Part shown: piece by piece, positions 1 to 7,353 of the stretch | Layout: each line of letters opens with the position of its first letter | Position numbering within the stretch: the stretch's first letter is position 1 | Assembly: GCA_025057695.1 (NCBI GenBank) | Contig: JANWVB010000035.1 | Span: forward strand, 254-12,323 | Source: Patescibacteria group bacterium | GTDB taxonomy: Bacteria; Patescibacteriota; Microgenomatia; UBA8517 | Length of the DNA: 12,070 nt | Direction of reading: 5' to 3' | The notes under the pieces: model-generated | What the model was told of the DNA's origin: nothing | The model's database searches: none | Seen by the model: only the letters and a program-made list of their open reading frames with translations | Translations under genes and position numbers: made by a program

Positions 1-1
1 C

Positions 2-304
2 AGAGTTGGCAAAAGGTTAAAAGTTGGATTTGAAAAGGAAATGGATATGTTGGTCAAACAAGGTTTTAATTCTGGATTGCAATCAGCTTATGCTATTGGT
101 TATGCTCAATGGCTTAAATTCTTAAATAAAGAAATATCAAAAGAACAAGCGATAAAAGAGTGGATTCACAAAGAGCAATTCTATGCTAAAAGACAGATGA
201 CGTGGTTTAGAAAAGACAAAAGGATACATTGGTTTTATGTTGATAATTATGGTTTTTTTGCAGAAGTGGCAGATTTAGTAATAAAGTGGCATAATAAGGC
301 TTAA
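2..304 (+). CDS. miaA: tRNA dimethylallyltransferase MiaA, C-terminal part (5' end outside window)
   Basis: This reading frame is open from the window edge and encodes the last 100 residues of MiaA. MiaA transfers a dimethylallyl group to N6 of A37 in tRNAs that read codons starting with U. The frame carries the conserved C-terminal hallmarks of the family: an 'AIGY' helix start (the family's usual A-x-GY-x-E/Q-x pattern), then 'YAKRQMTWFRKD' followed by 'RIHWF', which matches the tRNA-contacting RQ-x-TWFR block. The N-terminal P-loop and catalytic half lie upstream of the window, so whether the gene is intact cannot be judged. A methionine at position 41 is internal and not the start, because homology continues upstream of it. 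The stop is 6 nt before the next gene, which suggests co-transcription. Family assignment is confident from the motif block. Confidence 0.93.
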   Translation, partial: RVGKRLKVGFEKEMDMLVKQGFNSGLQSAYAIGYAQWLKFLNKEISKEQAIKEWIHKEQFYAKRQMTWFRKDKRIHWFYVDNYGFFAEVADLVIKWHNKA

Positions 305-310
305 GTTAAA

Positions 311-1294
311 ATGGCTAAGAAAATAGAAATTTCGTATAAGACCATTGTGTTTACTGTATTGTTTTTACTTGGATTGTGGCTTTTGTACTTGATAAGAGAT
401 ATTTTGCTTGCCTTTTTTGTTTCTTTGTTGATAATGGCTATACTTAATCCCCTTGTTACAAAGTTATCCAAGTACAAGGTTCCACGTGCTGTGTCTGTGA
501 TTCTTGTTTACTTTTTTGTTATTGGTTTGTTGGCTGTAAGTTTTATTGCCATAATACCACCTTTGGTTAGTCAGACTTCAAATTTTCTAGCGAATTTGCC
601 AGTGTATATTGCCAGACTTGGAGTCTCCTATGATATTAGCGAGTACGTGGTTGGCCAGTTGACTTCTGATTTGGGGGAGATTACAAGAAGAGCCGCAAGT
701 ATAACAGTGTCCGTTTTTTCCAACATAATAGGCATTGTTACCGTTTTGGTTTTTGCTTTTTATCTTCTTCTGATGAGAGATCGATTAGATGATCATTTAA
801 TTACCTTTTTTGATGATAAGAAAAGAAAATTGATTATTGAAACAATCGAGATTGTGGAGAAGAAAATGGGATCTTGGGCTACGGGGCAAATTATACTTAT
901 GTTTGCTGTGGGACTTGCTAATTATATAGGACTTACTTTGCTTGGTGTCCCATATGCTCTTCCGCTTGCCATATTTGCCGGATTTTTAGAGATTGTACCG
1001 TATTTGGGGCCAATACTTTCGGCCATACCACCTATCATAATAGGACTTAGCATATCTCCTTTTTTGGGGCTTTCTGCTCTTGCTCTTGCTTTTGTGATTC
1101 AACAGTTAGAAAACTATGTTTTGGTTCCTAAGATTATGCAGAAGTCAACAGGTGTTAATCCAGTTGTGACATTAATTGCTCTTGCAATTGGTTTTCAATT
1201 AGCTGGTATTGTTGGAGTTTTGATAGCAGTGCCTGTGGTTATACTTATTCAGGTAATAGTTTTTGAGACTTATTTGAAGAAGAAGTTTGTTTAG
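311..1294 (+). CDS. AI-2E/PerM-family transporter (formerly UPF0118)
   Basis: The product is a 327-residue polytopic membrane protein of usual family length. Hydrophobic segments lie at about residues 10-28, 29-47, 60-82 and 134-155, followed by a C-terminal cluster at about 193-320. Family signatures are visible in the second half: 'MGSWATGQ' (186-193), 'GVPYALPLA' (212-220), 'EIVPYLGP' (227-234) and 'QQLENYVLVPKIM' (264-276), with a further 'GVNPVV..LIALAIG' stretch. Members were named for autoinducer-2 export, but several act as Na+/H+ antiporters or have no known substrate, so a quorum-sensing role should not be assumed. The gene starts 6 nt after miaA and has no clear Shine-Dalgarno sequence. 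A terminator-like hairpin follows at 1305-1332, so this is probably the last gene of its transcript. Confidence 0.9.
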   Translation: MAKKIEISYKTIVFTVLFLLGLWLLYLIRDILLAFFVSLLIMAILNPLVTKLSKYKVPRAVSVILVYFFVIGLLAVSFIAIIPPLVSQTSNFLANLPVYIARLGVSYDISEYVVGQLTSDLGEITRRAASITVSVFSNIIGIVTVLVFAFYLLLMRDRLDDHLITFFDDKKRKLIIETIEIVEKKMGSWATGQIILMFAVGLANYIGLTLLGVPYALPLAIFAGFLEIVPYLGPILSAIPPIIIGLSISPFLGLSALALAFVIQQLENYVLVPKIMQKSTGVNPVVTLIALAIGFQLAGIVGVLIAVPVVILIQVIVFETYLKKKFV

Positions 1295-1304
1295 GCAAGT
1301 TTGC

Positions 1305-1332
1305 AATTCTAAAATCTTTGTTTTTTAGAATT
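1305..1332 (+). terminator. AT-rich hairpin after the AI-2E-family gene
   Basis: A perfect 10-bp inverted repeat (1305-1314 with 1323-1332) encloses an 8-nt loop, and the descending arm runs into a T-rich stretch. It lies 10 nt after the stop codon and ahead of the rnpB promoter, where a terminator is expected. The stem is almost entirely A-T with only one G-C pair and the U-tract is short, so termination strength is doubtful. Confidence 0.4.
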
Positions 1333-1343
1333 TTTAGAAAAAG

Positions 1344-1372
1344 ATGAATTAATTTGTATTTTTTGTTATAAT
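1344..1372 (+). promoter_or_regulatory. Predicted rnpB promoter
   Basis: A perfect TATAAT -10 box sits at 1367-1372. The predicted start about 7 nt downstream is G1379, exactly the first base of the rnpB P1 helix, which supports the call. The -35 position (about 1344-1349) is a poor match to TTGACA, so the promoter is recognised mainly by its -10 element and by its position. Confidence 0.55.
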
Positions 1373-1378
1373 AAGCAA

Positions 1379-1783
1379 GCTTTGGAGAGAGGACAACTAC
1401 TTCGGTTTTTTACCGAAGAGGAAAGTCCAGGCAGCAGTAGGCAGGGTGTCTTAGGGTAAAACCAAGAACGTATAATTTCTCTTTTAGTTTAATTTTGACT
1501 AAAGAGAAAAAAGCGCTAGTAAGAGCAACAGAGACTACGACTCGTCTGGCTTTTAATAAAGTCAGAAAGAGGGTGAAAAGGGCAATCCTCCCCGCTGCAA
1601 CCTTCGAATTTGACGTCATTAGGATGCCTACCCGATTTTTGAGCAATCAAAAAACGTCATAAGGTTTAAGGGCAATCTGTGAAAAACAGATACATAAGTA
1701 CAAATTGACTTATTGTAGATAGATTGTTGTCAGTTCGCCTTGTAAGGTGAATGAACAGAACCTGGCTTACTCCTCTCCAAAGC
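1379..1783 (+). ncRNA. rnpB: RNase P RNA (bacterial A-type-like), rnpB
   Basis: This is the catalytic RNA that removes 5' leaders from precursor tRNAs. The ends are fixed by a perfect 13-bp helix P1 pairing 1379-1391 with 1771-1783. Just inside P1 is a 7-bp hairpin (1400-1406 with 1412-1418). It is followed by the universal 5' core 'GAGGAAAGTCC' (1418-1428) and by 'GGCAGGGTG' near 1440. The universal 3' core 'ACAGAA..TGGCTTA' lies at 1755-1769. An internal long A/T-rich hairpin spans about 1476-1510, and 'AGAGGGTGAAAAGGGCAA' near 1568 matches the P8/J8-type core of A-type RNAs. The length of 405 nt is slightly above the common 350-400. No protein is encoded here; an open frame on the other strand is incidental. 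Identification is very secure from the two core blocks and P1; the subtype is inferred. Confidence 0.96.
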
Positions 1784-1788
1784 ATGAT

Positions 1789-1817
1789 TGAACTTATTTT
1801 ATTTTTTATTTAGTTCA
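1789..1817 (+). terminator. Possible rnpB terminator, T-rich
   Basis: A 6-bp inverted repeat (TGAACT at 1789-1794 with AGTTCA at 1812-1817) surrounds a T-rich 17-nt loop just after the P1 helix. This is not a canonical hairpin with a following U-tract. The T-rich run alone, behind the strong P1 stem, may be what ends transcription. Confidence 0.25.
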
Positions 1818-1832
1818 TAATTTTGAAAAAAT

Positions 1833-2051
1833 ATGAAAGAAAGAGAAACTTTTTTAGAAAAAGGAATTAGGTATCTAAACTATGTGGATTTGGCGGTTAT
1901 TGTTGCCGGTCTAACAGCAGGTGTTGTGTTGGGTGTTCCTTCTGGGTATACATGGGCGGCATATGGTATTGTATCGTATATCGCCGGTCTTATGGCTCAA
2001 AATTATTTAAAGGAAAGAAGGTCAAAATCTGCTTCGCTCCGTTTTGCTTAA
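1833..2051 (+). CDS. Small two-helix membrane protein, function unknown
   Basis: The 72-residue product has a charged N-terminus (MKERETFLEKG), hydrophobic helices at about residues 18-36 and 39-57 separated by a 'PSG' turn, and a basic C-terminus (LKERRSKS). By the positive-inside rule the loop would face outside and both termini the cytoplasm. I do not recognise a family. It begins about 50 nt after rnpB and ends 73 nt before pilB, whose own -10 box overlaps or follows this stop, so it need not belong to the pilus operon. No Shine-Dalgarno sequence is seen before the ATG, which is also true of most genes in this window. The coherent membrane topology and the lack of competing frames argue that it is a real gene. 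Confidence 0.65.
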   Translation: MKERETFLEKGIRYLNYVDLAVIVAGLTAGVVLGVPSGYTWAAYGIVSYIAGLMAQNYLKERRSKSASLRFA

Positions 2052-2073
2052 AACGATTATTCGTGTTTATAAT
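2044..2073 (+). promoter_or_regulatory. Predicted promoter for the pilB operon
   Basis: A perfect TATAAT lies at 2068-2073 with a weak -35 match (TTGCTT, 2044-2049) at 18-nt spacing. The predicted start near 2080 would leave a 5' leader of about 45 nt before pilB. The site overlaps the last codons of the preceding small gene. Confidence 0.4.
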
Positions 2074-2124
2074 TGTGTAGTGTAGAAGCTTAGTTTATCT
2101 AAAGTTTGTATTTTAATTCTTTCT

Positions 2125-3810
2125 ATGAACCTGCCGCTAGAAACACTCAAAAAAATCATTGTAGGATCGGGATTTGTTACAGAGCAATCCTTTGACGATG
2201 TTGTTAAATCCGCTTTAGAAATTGGCAAAGATCCAATAGACACTTTGGTTTTTCACGGACTTATAAATGAAGACACAGTAGGTAGATTGATTGCCGATTA
2301 TTACAAAGTAAATTACATCGTTCTTAAACGTATCAAAATAGACAAAGAAGTCTTGGATTTGATCCCAGAGAAAATGGTTAGGCTTTATAGAATGATTCCG
2401 TTTGAGAAAGAGGAATCAAAACTTAAGCTTGCCATGGAAAATCCAGAGGACTTTGAGGCTTTGGAATTTGCCAAAAGAGTAACAGGTCTTTCCATAGAAG
2501 TTTATTACGCCAGGAAAGAAGATATGGATCGTGCTTATGGACAGTATCAAAAAGGAATTGAGGAAGATTTCGAGAAAATAATTAAAGAAAATGTTCAGAA
2601 GACTGGAGAAATAAGCACTGATGATCTTGTAAAGGCGGCCGAAAAATTGCCAATTGTAAAAATTCTAGAAAGCATCATAAGTTATGCCATTTCTGAAAAG
2701 GCGTCTGATATACACATAGAAACGCAGGCAGAGGAGGTTATAGTTAGATACAGAATAGATGGTGTCTTAAGAGATGTTATCAAATTGCCTCGTGGTGTCG
2801 AAGCCGCTTTGGTGGCGCGTGTGAAAATTTTATCAAATTTGAAAATTGACGAACATAGGGTGCCTCAAGATGGCAGGCACAAATTCAATGCTGGCGGAAA
2901 TGAGGTTTCTTTGCGAATTTCGATAATTCCGGGCTTTTACGGCGAAAATGTTGTCATGAGACTTTTGGCGGAGTCGTCAAGACCACTGTCTTTAGAAGAA
3001 TTGGGTTTGACAGGCAGAAATTTAGATCTTATTAAAGAGAGCATTGACCGTCCGCATGGTATGATTTTGGTGACAGGACCAACAGGTTCAGGCAAGACTA
3101 CTACTTTATATTCTGTTTTAAATATTCTCAACACAGTTGATGTAAAGATTTGCACAATAGAAGATCCGGTTGAATATGGAATGAATCGTGTAACACAAAT
3201 TCAAGTCAACACAAAAACCGGACTCGATTTTGCATCTGGTCTTCGAGCTCTTTTAAGACATGATCCTGACATAATAATGGTTGGAGAAATTCGCGATCAA
3301 GAGACTGCAGAGATTGCGATACATGCGGCTCTAACAGGACATCGGGTTTTATCTACTTTGCATACAAATACTGCCGCTGGAGCAATACCTCGCTTTATTG
3401 ATATGGGAGCTGAAGGTTTTTTGCTTGCTTCAACTTTAAATGTGATTGTAGCTCAGCGTTTGGTAAGAAAATTATGCTCCAATTGTGTGATGAAGTATAA
3501 CCCACCATCTGACCTTGTAAAGAAATTATCTAAAGAATTGAATATAGATTTAACAGCGCAGAAATTTTACAAGGGTAAAGGTTGCAGTTTGTGTGGAGGC
3601 AAAGGTTATGTTGGCAGAATTGGAATTTATGAAGTTTTGCCTGTGACAGAAAAAGTGAGGACTTTGATTGCAAAAAAGTCAACTTCAGATGAGATACAGA
3701 AAGAAGCCGTAAGAGAAGGAATGATTACAATGTTGCAAGACGGTATAGACAAAGTAGCTTCTGGATTGACTTCTTTAGAGGAGGTTCTTCGTGTTGTACG
3801 TGAAAGTTAA
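2125..3810 (+). CDS. pilB: Type IV pilus extension ATPase PilB (GspE family)
   Basis: The product is a cytoplasmic hexameric motor that powers pilin addition at the PilC platform. Its 561 residues match the usual PilB length. An N-terminal MshEN/GspE-N type domain spans about residues 1-140, then a linker, then the N2 and RecA-like ATPase domains. Catalytic landmarks are all present: the Asp box 'ASDIHIE' (193-199), Walker A 'GPTGSGKT' (318-325, Lys324), Walker B with 'VGEIRD' (386-391, Glu388) and the His box 'TGHRVLSTLHTN' (His406, His413). The zinc-binding tetracysteine typical of PilB/GspE but absent from PilT is intact (C451, C454, C487, C490). This argues for the extension rather than the retraction ATPase. 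The ATG is followed at once by family-like sequence; there is no Shine-Dalgarno sequence. pilC starts 6 nt after the stop. Confidence 0.97.
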   Translation: MNLPLETLKKIIVGSGFVTEQSFDDVVKSALEIGKDPIDTLVFHGLINEDTVGRLIADYYKVNYIVLKRIKIDKEVLDLIPEKMVRLYRMIPFEKEESKLKLAMENPEDFEALEFAKRVTGLSIEVYYARKEDMDRAYGQYQKGIEEDFEKIIKENVQKTGEISTDDLVKAAEKLPIVKILESIISYAISEKASDIHIETQAEEVIVRYRIDGVLRDVIKLPRGVEAALVARVKILSNLKIDEHRVPQDGRHKFNAGGNEVSLRISIIPGFYGENVVMRLLAESSRPLSLEELGLTGRNLDLIKESIDRPHGMILVTGPTGSGKTTTLYSVLNILNTVDVKICTIEDPVEYGMNRVTQIQVNTKTGLDFASGLRALLRHDPDIIMVGEIRDQETAEIAIHAALTGHRVLSTLHTNTAAGAIPRFIDMGAEGFLLASTLNVIVAQRLVRKLCSNCVMKYNPPSDLVKKLSKELNIDLTAQKFYKGKGCSLCGGKGYVGRIGIYEVLPVTEKVRTLIAKKSTSDEIQKEAVREGMITMLQDGIDKVASGLTSLEEVLRVVRES

Positions 3811-3816
3811 ATTAAT

Positions 3817-5022
3817 ATGCTATTTACCTATAAAGCCAAAGATAAAAGTGGGAGAATAGTTGAAGATGTTATTCAAGCTACGGACAAAAAGGAAGTGCTT
3901 GCTTTTTTACTTGCAGAACGTCTTTCACCGCTTTCTGTAAAAACGCTAATTCAGAAAAAAGAACTTTTTGCCAAGGGCATATCAATTTCTGAAAAGGCGG
4001 CTTTTTGCAGATTTATGGCAACAATGTTAAGGGCTGGCTTGCCTCTTCCTGAGGCGATTGATATTTTAAGGCAAGAAGCGCAAAGCAAAACAATGAAGCA
4101 AGTGCTTTTTGATGTTTCATTTAGCATAAGAAAAGGTAGCACATTGTTTTCTGTGATGTCTAAATATAAAACTGAATTTGACGCGGTTTTTTTGACCATG
4201 ATAAAAGCTGGGGAAGAATCAGGTACGTTAGAGCAATCTTTTGATTATTTGGCAAAACAACTTTTGGCTTCTTATGAATTATCTCAAAAAGTGAAAAGCT
4301 CAATGATGTATCCAAGCGTTATTATTTTGGCGATGATTGCTAGCGCAATCATAATGGTTGCTTTTGTTTTGCCTCAGATGTCTAAGGTTTTTTTAACTTT
4401 AAATGTTGAATTACCGGCAGTTACCAAATTTGTTCTTAATACTGGCAAAACAATTGGAGAAAATTTGACTGTGACTTTAAGTCTATTCTTTTTTGCAATG
4501 TTTGTTGTGATAATGCTTTTTGTAATTCGCAAAACAAGAGCATTTTTGGTTTCATACATTGTCAAATTGCCAGTAATAAGCAAAGTTATGGATCAACTTG
4601 ACACTGCCAGATTTGCAAGAACTTTGTCCACGCTTCTTAGAAGCGGAGTTCCAATAATGGTTGCTTTGGATGTTTCTTCGGATGTTCTTAAACAACCGCA
4701 TCTAAAAAAACAAGCGAAAGAATTTAGCGTAGGTGTTGCAAAGGGCAAGTCCCTTGCAGAGATTTTGGTTGCCCAAAAAAGATCTTTTCCTGAAACAATG
4801 ATTCAAACAATAAGAGCAGGTGAAAAAACAGGTAGTTTGGAGGTGGTGCTTGATGAGCTGGCAAGTTTTTATGAATTAGAAGTGGATTATAGCTTAAAAA
4901 GAGCAACTGCCTTAATCGAACCAATTTTAATGCTTTTAATTGGACTTGCTGTTGGCGCTATGGTAATACTTATGATTACTCCGATATATAGTATTGTTGG
5001 TGGTTTGGAAGGGGGTTTCTGA
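3817..5022 (+). CDS. pilC: Type IV pilus inner-membrane platform protein PilC (GspF family)
   Basis: The product is the polytopic platform protein that couples the PilB motor to pilin insertion. Its 401 residues match the family norm. The N-terminal 'FTYKAKDKSGRIVE' is the typical start of PilC. Two tandem T2SSF domains lie at about 60-190 and 262-391, each bearing the repeat hallmark: 'GEESGTL' at 132-138 and 'GEKTGSL' at 335-341. Membrane helices fall at about 167-187, 218-238 and 367-391, the last being the family's 'EPILMLLIGLAVGAMV' segment. The 'LPAVTKFVL' motif (199-207) is also standard. The gene starts 6 nt after pilB and ends in TGA 3 nt before the next small gene, so all three are very likely one transcript. 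Confidence 0.96.
   Translation: MLFTYKAKDKSGRIVEDVIQATDKKEVLAFLLAERLSPLSVKTLIQKKELFAKGISISEKAAFCRFMATMLRAGLPLPEAIDILRQEAQSKTMKQVLFDVSFSIRKGSTLFSVMSKYKTEFDAVFLTMIKAGEESGTLEQSFDYLAKQLLASYELSQKVKSSMMYPSVIILAMIASAIIMVAFVLPQMSKVFLTLNVELPAVTKFVLNTGKTIGENLTVTLSLFFFAMFVVIMLFVIRKTRAFLVSYIVKLPVISKVMDQLDTARFARTLSTLLRSGVPIMVALDVSSDVLKQPHLKKQAKEFSVGVAKGKSLAEILVAQKRSFPETMIQTIRAGEKTGSLEVVLDELASFYELEVDYSLKRATALIEPILMLLIGLAVGAMVILMITPIYSIVGGLEGGF
5007..5015 (+). promoter_or_regulatory. Shine-Dalgarno-like site for the 5026 gene
   Basis: A purine run GGAAGGGGG inside the end of pilC ends 10 nt before the ATG at 5026. Purine-rich sites are rare in this window, so it helps to choose this start over an earlier ATG at 4994 in another frame. 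It is also simply pilC coding sequence for Glu-Gly-Gly, so the support is moderate. Confidence 0.4.
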
Positions 5023-5025
5023 GAA

Positions 5026-5346
5026 ATGCAAGGCAGAATTTTTTTGCTTTTGGCAATTTTGGTTTTGTCATCCATTTTGTTTATCCACATTTTGTCAAAA
5101 AATTCAAACAGCTTGCGCATTGATGAAGAAATTGTTCCCAACTTTGAGCAAAGCGCGCAGGAAGATTTTGGAGACGAGGTTTCTTTGGATAAATACTTTA
5201 ACTTTGATAGTAATGATAACCAAGAAAGTGTTAATCAAAAAATTACTCCAAGCATTTCAAAAAGTAAAGAAAGATTATGCTTGCTTGACGGACAGATTGT
5301 CAAGGAAGGCACAGTTAATGCAAATACAATATGTGTTGGTCAATAA
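5026..5346 (+). CDS. Small membrane-anchored protein of unknown function, pilBC operon
   Basis: The 106-residue product has a hydrophobic N-terminal helix (about residues 4-23, after MQGR) and then an acidic, Asp/Asn/Glu-rich, probably disordered extracytoplasmic stretch (about 30-78). A short C-terminal segment carries two cysteines (C85 and C103) that could form a disulfide outside the cell. There is no lipobox cysteine after the helix, so it looks like a membrane anchor or uncleaved signal rather than a lipoprotein. No family was recognised. The gene begins 3 nt after the pilC stop and is the last of the + operon, ending 9 nt from the convergent minor-pilin operon. Context suggests an accessory pilus protein, but this is inference from position alone. 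Confidence 0.7.
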   Translation: MQGRIFLLLAILVLSSILFIHILSKNSNSLRIDEEIVPNFEQSAQEDFGDEVSLDKYFNFDSNDNQESVNQKITPSISKSKERLCLLDGQIVKEGTVNANTICVGQ

Positions 5347-5348
5347 AT

Positions 5349-5361
5349 AGATAAGCTATCT
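5349..5361. terminator. Small hairpin between convergent operons
   Basis: A 5-bp perfect stem with a 3-nt loop (AGATA-AGC-TATCT) sits in the 9-nt gap between the converging stops at 5346 and 5356 and overlaps the - strand stop. Its symmetric position suggests a bidirectional stop signal, but the stem is short and the T-tracts weak. Confidence 0.2.
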
Positions 5362-6738
5362 TTCTTCCCAAGATATAAATCTATACTCTCCAGTTGTTGG
5401 AAAATAAGGAGGTGGGAAATATAACAAATTTGGGTCATAAGTTACTGTTCTGGTGACAAATCCGGAAACAGGCGGATTGCCGAAATTCCAATAACTTTTG
5501 TTATAAGAAATTATTGATCCAAAGATTGTTAAACTGTTTTTTAGAGCTTGCTGTGTACCCCCACAAGACGATAAATAACCATGTCTTATGATTTTACCTC
5601 TTTGGGACATAAAAGCCCCGTCTACTCGAAAATTATTTGGCACATCTCTTGCGAAGTAGATGTCATTCTGCGCAATTAAACCAAAGCTATTTGTGTTGTC
5701 ATATGTTTCATATACTATGTTATTTCTAATCCATATGTTCATTGCATTAGAATCAATGGGGAATCTGGCGGCAACCACTGTCACTCTCCCATCAATTGTT
5801 CCTTCTACCCATAAATGATCTTCTGCAAAAACTATTGGTCTTTGATCGACATTGTATGTGCCGATTAGTGTTTCAGATGTAATTCTTTGATGTAAATTTT
5901 GACAGCCTTCTTCAGCGCTATAACCGGTATAGTAATTAGTTCCTGTTACTCTATACACTCTGAAAGTGCCATCAGCATTAAAAATCAAGTGATACCCACG
6001 CGATCCAGATGGCGCTAGGTAAAGTCCGTTATTTTGGGCTTGAGTTCTCATGTTGGTAAAATCAAATGAAATTGCATTAAAATCAATCGCTGGAACGGGG
6101 TATTGCCATAAGCCAGAATCTCCTCCGGATCCCCACACTCCGGGTCTGGTTTGAGGTGGCGAGCATCCGGTTTCTGATCCGCATGTGTATCTGTCTCTTG
6201 AGCTTGTGACAAGCGACAAGTTTGTTCCGTCCATTCTTATGCCGTTATTAGAGTGAACAGGACCGTTTACTGTTATATTCGTTCCGTACCAACTGCTTGC
6301 ATTTGACAAAAAAGAATAATTTGCAAAAGATGGTTGTCCATATTGAGCTATGATTGTTCTTCTTACGTTAGGATGTGTTTTTGTCCAACCGGTGGATCGT
6401 ATTGTGACAACAGACGATCCTGCGGATGGAGCGGTTATGTCAAGTTCAAAACTGCCAATTGAGTTTCCCTGCGGGTCAAAATATTCGTGTGTGTAAGTTC
6501 CATCTTCGCCAGTGCCGTCTTGGTAGTCGTCAGGATCATGTGCCAAGTGCCATTTATAGTAGTTAATTCCCGCTTCCGCGATATAAAGCGCTTGTTCCGA
6601 GGAGACTTGGCGGTTTGAATAATCAAACTGTAGAGAGAGTACAAAAAGGATTGAGTAGATTACAGTCAAAAACGCTGCAACTATAATAAGCAAAGCAGGT
6701 GTAATTGTGCCTTTGGGCTTTAATCTTTCTTTTAGCAT
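5356..6738 (-). CDS. PilX-like minor pilin with large C-terminal domain
   Basis: The 460-residue product has a short basic leader (MLKERLKPKG) and one hydrophobic helix (about 12-37). The helix is followed by 'SSEQALYIAEAGINYYKWHL' (46-65), the 'A-x-x-x-AEAGI-x-Y' signature of PilX-type minor pilins. Processing by prepilin peptidase would be after Gly10, giving T-I-T-P-A, so the usual Glu at +5 is Ala. The remaining roughly 390 residues look beta-rich, with four cysteines (186, 192, 279, 392). They include a stretch around 300-380 whose hydrophobic/Gly pattern resembles beta-helix repeats ('VEGTIDGRVTVVA', 'IAQNDIYFARDV', 'VDGAFMSQRGKI'). A DUF4900-like domain is possible, but I cannot verify it. 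It is the last gene of the - operon, 6 nt after the PilW-like gene. Function in pilus priming or at the tip is inferred from family and context. Confidence 0.82.
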   Translation of the reverse strand: MLKERLKPKGTITPALLIIVAAFLTVIYSILFVLSLQFDYSNRQVSSEQALYIAEAGINYYKWHLAHDPDDYQDGTGEDGTYTHEYFDPQGNSIGSFELDITAPSAGSSVVTIRSTGWTKTHPNVRRTIIAQYGQPSFANYSFLSNASSWYGTNITVNGPVHSNNGIRMDGTNLSLVTSSRDRYTCGSETGCSPPQTRPGVWGSGGDSGLWQYPVPAIDFNAISFDFTNMRTQAQNNGLYLAPSGSRGYHLIFNADGTFRVYRVTGTNYYTGYSAEEGCQNLHQRITSETLIGTYNVDQRPIVFAEDHLWVEGTIDGRVTVVAARFPIDSNAMNIWIRNNIVYETYDNTNSFGLIAQNDIYFARDVPNNFRVDGAFMSQRGKIIRHGYLSSCGGTQQALKNSLTIFGSIISYNKSYWNFGNPPVSGFVTRTVTYDPNLLYFPPPYFPTTGEYRFISWEER

Positions 6739-6744
6739 ATTATT

Positions 6745-7353
6745 TTACAAGTTTTCTTTTAAAGATCTTATTTGTATATAAGTTTCCAAAATGTAATTTC
6801 TATTATTATTTTCTTTTGGATTTATTTCCAAATAAAGTCTCATTAATTTAGTGTCTGAAAGTCTTGTGGGAGTATTTAATGGGTTATTTGTGGTATCTTG
6901 TGGCCAGTTTTCATTGTAGTAATAAAAAATTGGAGTTGTGCCATTTCTTACATTTTCAGCAACAACTTTTATTTTTTCATTTTGACTAGGGTAATTTACC
7001 GGAAAGCCAGTTGGTTCAATTACTCCTTTGATTAAAGAGTTACCCGAGAGGGTGTATCTTATTCTGTCAACTCTGCCATCATAATTGTAATCCGAATAAA
7101 ATATTAGTTCACTATCTGCGGCTCTCTCAAGGGCGTATGCTCCATTTTCTGCTGTTTTAGCGTTTCTTAATTCTCGCGCCATTGTGGAAATGTTTGAATT
7201 TGCTTCATCTACGCTGAGATAGTTTCTCCATACTTCCACTTGATTTTGACTTATGATGTATTGCAATCCCAAAATTGCAAGACCAAGCACAACAGTGATT
7301 GAAGCAACTATCAATACTTCGACTAAAGTAAATCCTTTGTTTTTTGTTTTCAT
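6745..7353 (-). CDS. PilW/GspJ-like minor pilin (prepilin-type N-terminus)
   Basis: The 202-residue product has a textbook class III signal: MKTKNKG followed by FTLVEVLIV, with cleavage after Gly7 and Glu at +5 (residue 12) present. The hydrophobic helix runs to about residue 35. The globular part begins with 'ANSNISTMARELRNA' (51-65), the usual alpha1-C continuation of PilW/PulJ-type pilins. A 'DYNYDGRVDRIRY' segment (88-100) resembles a DxNxDG calcium-binding loop and precedes beta strands. Its ATG overlaps the stop of the upstream PilV-like gene by 4 nt (7350-7353), a classic translational coupling arrangement, and the PilX-like gene follows after 6 nt. The order V-W-X matches a minor pilin operon. 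The symbol pilW is plausible but left blank because minor pilins diverge too far to name by eye. Confidence 0.88.
   Translation of the reverse strand: MKTKNKGFTLVEVLIVASITVVLGLAILGLQYIISQNQVEVWRNYLSVDEANSNISTMARELRNAKTAENGAYALERAADSELIFYSDYNYDGRVDRIRYTLSGNSLIKGVIEPTGFPVNYPSQNEKIKVVAENVRNGTTPIFYYYNENWPQDTTNNPLNTPTRLSDTKLMRLYLEINPKENNNRNYILETYIQIRSLKENL

Noticed and set aside
1322..1339. Tandem TTTTTAGAA repeat
   Set aside because: It overlaps the descending arm of the terminator-like hairpin in very A/T-rich sequence and needs no separate explanation.
1410..1646. Open frame of 78 codons on the - strand
   Set aside because: It lies wholly inside the RNase P RNA gene and has no recognisable protein features.
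4994..5350. Open frame of 118 codons on + starting inside the end of pilC
   Set aside because: It overlaps the 5026-5346 gene in a different frame, with Cys/Phe/Lys-rich composition and no coherent domain. The 5026 frame has a clear membrane anchor, correct operon spacing and a better ribosome site.
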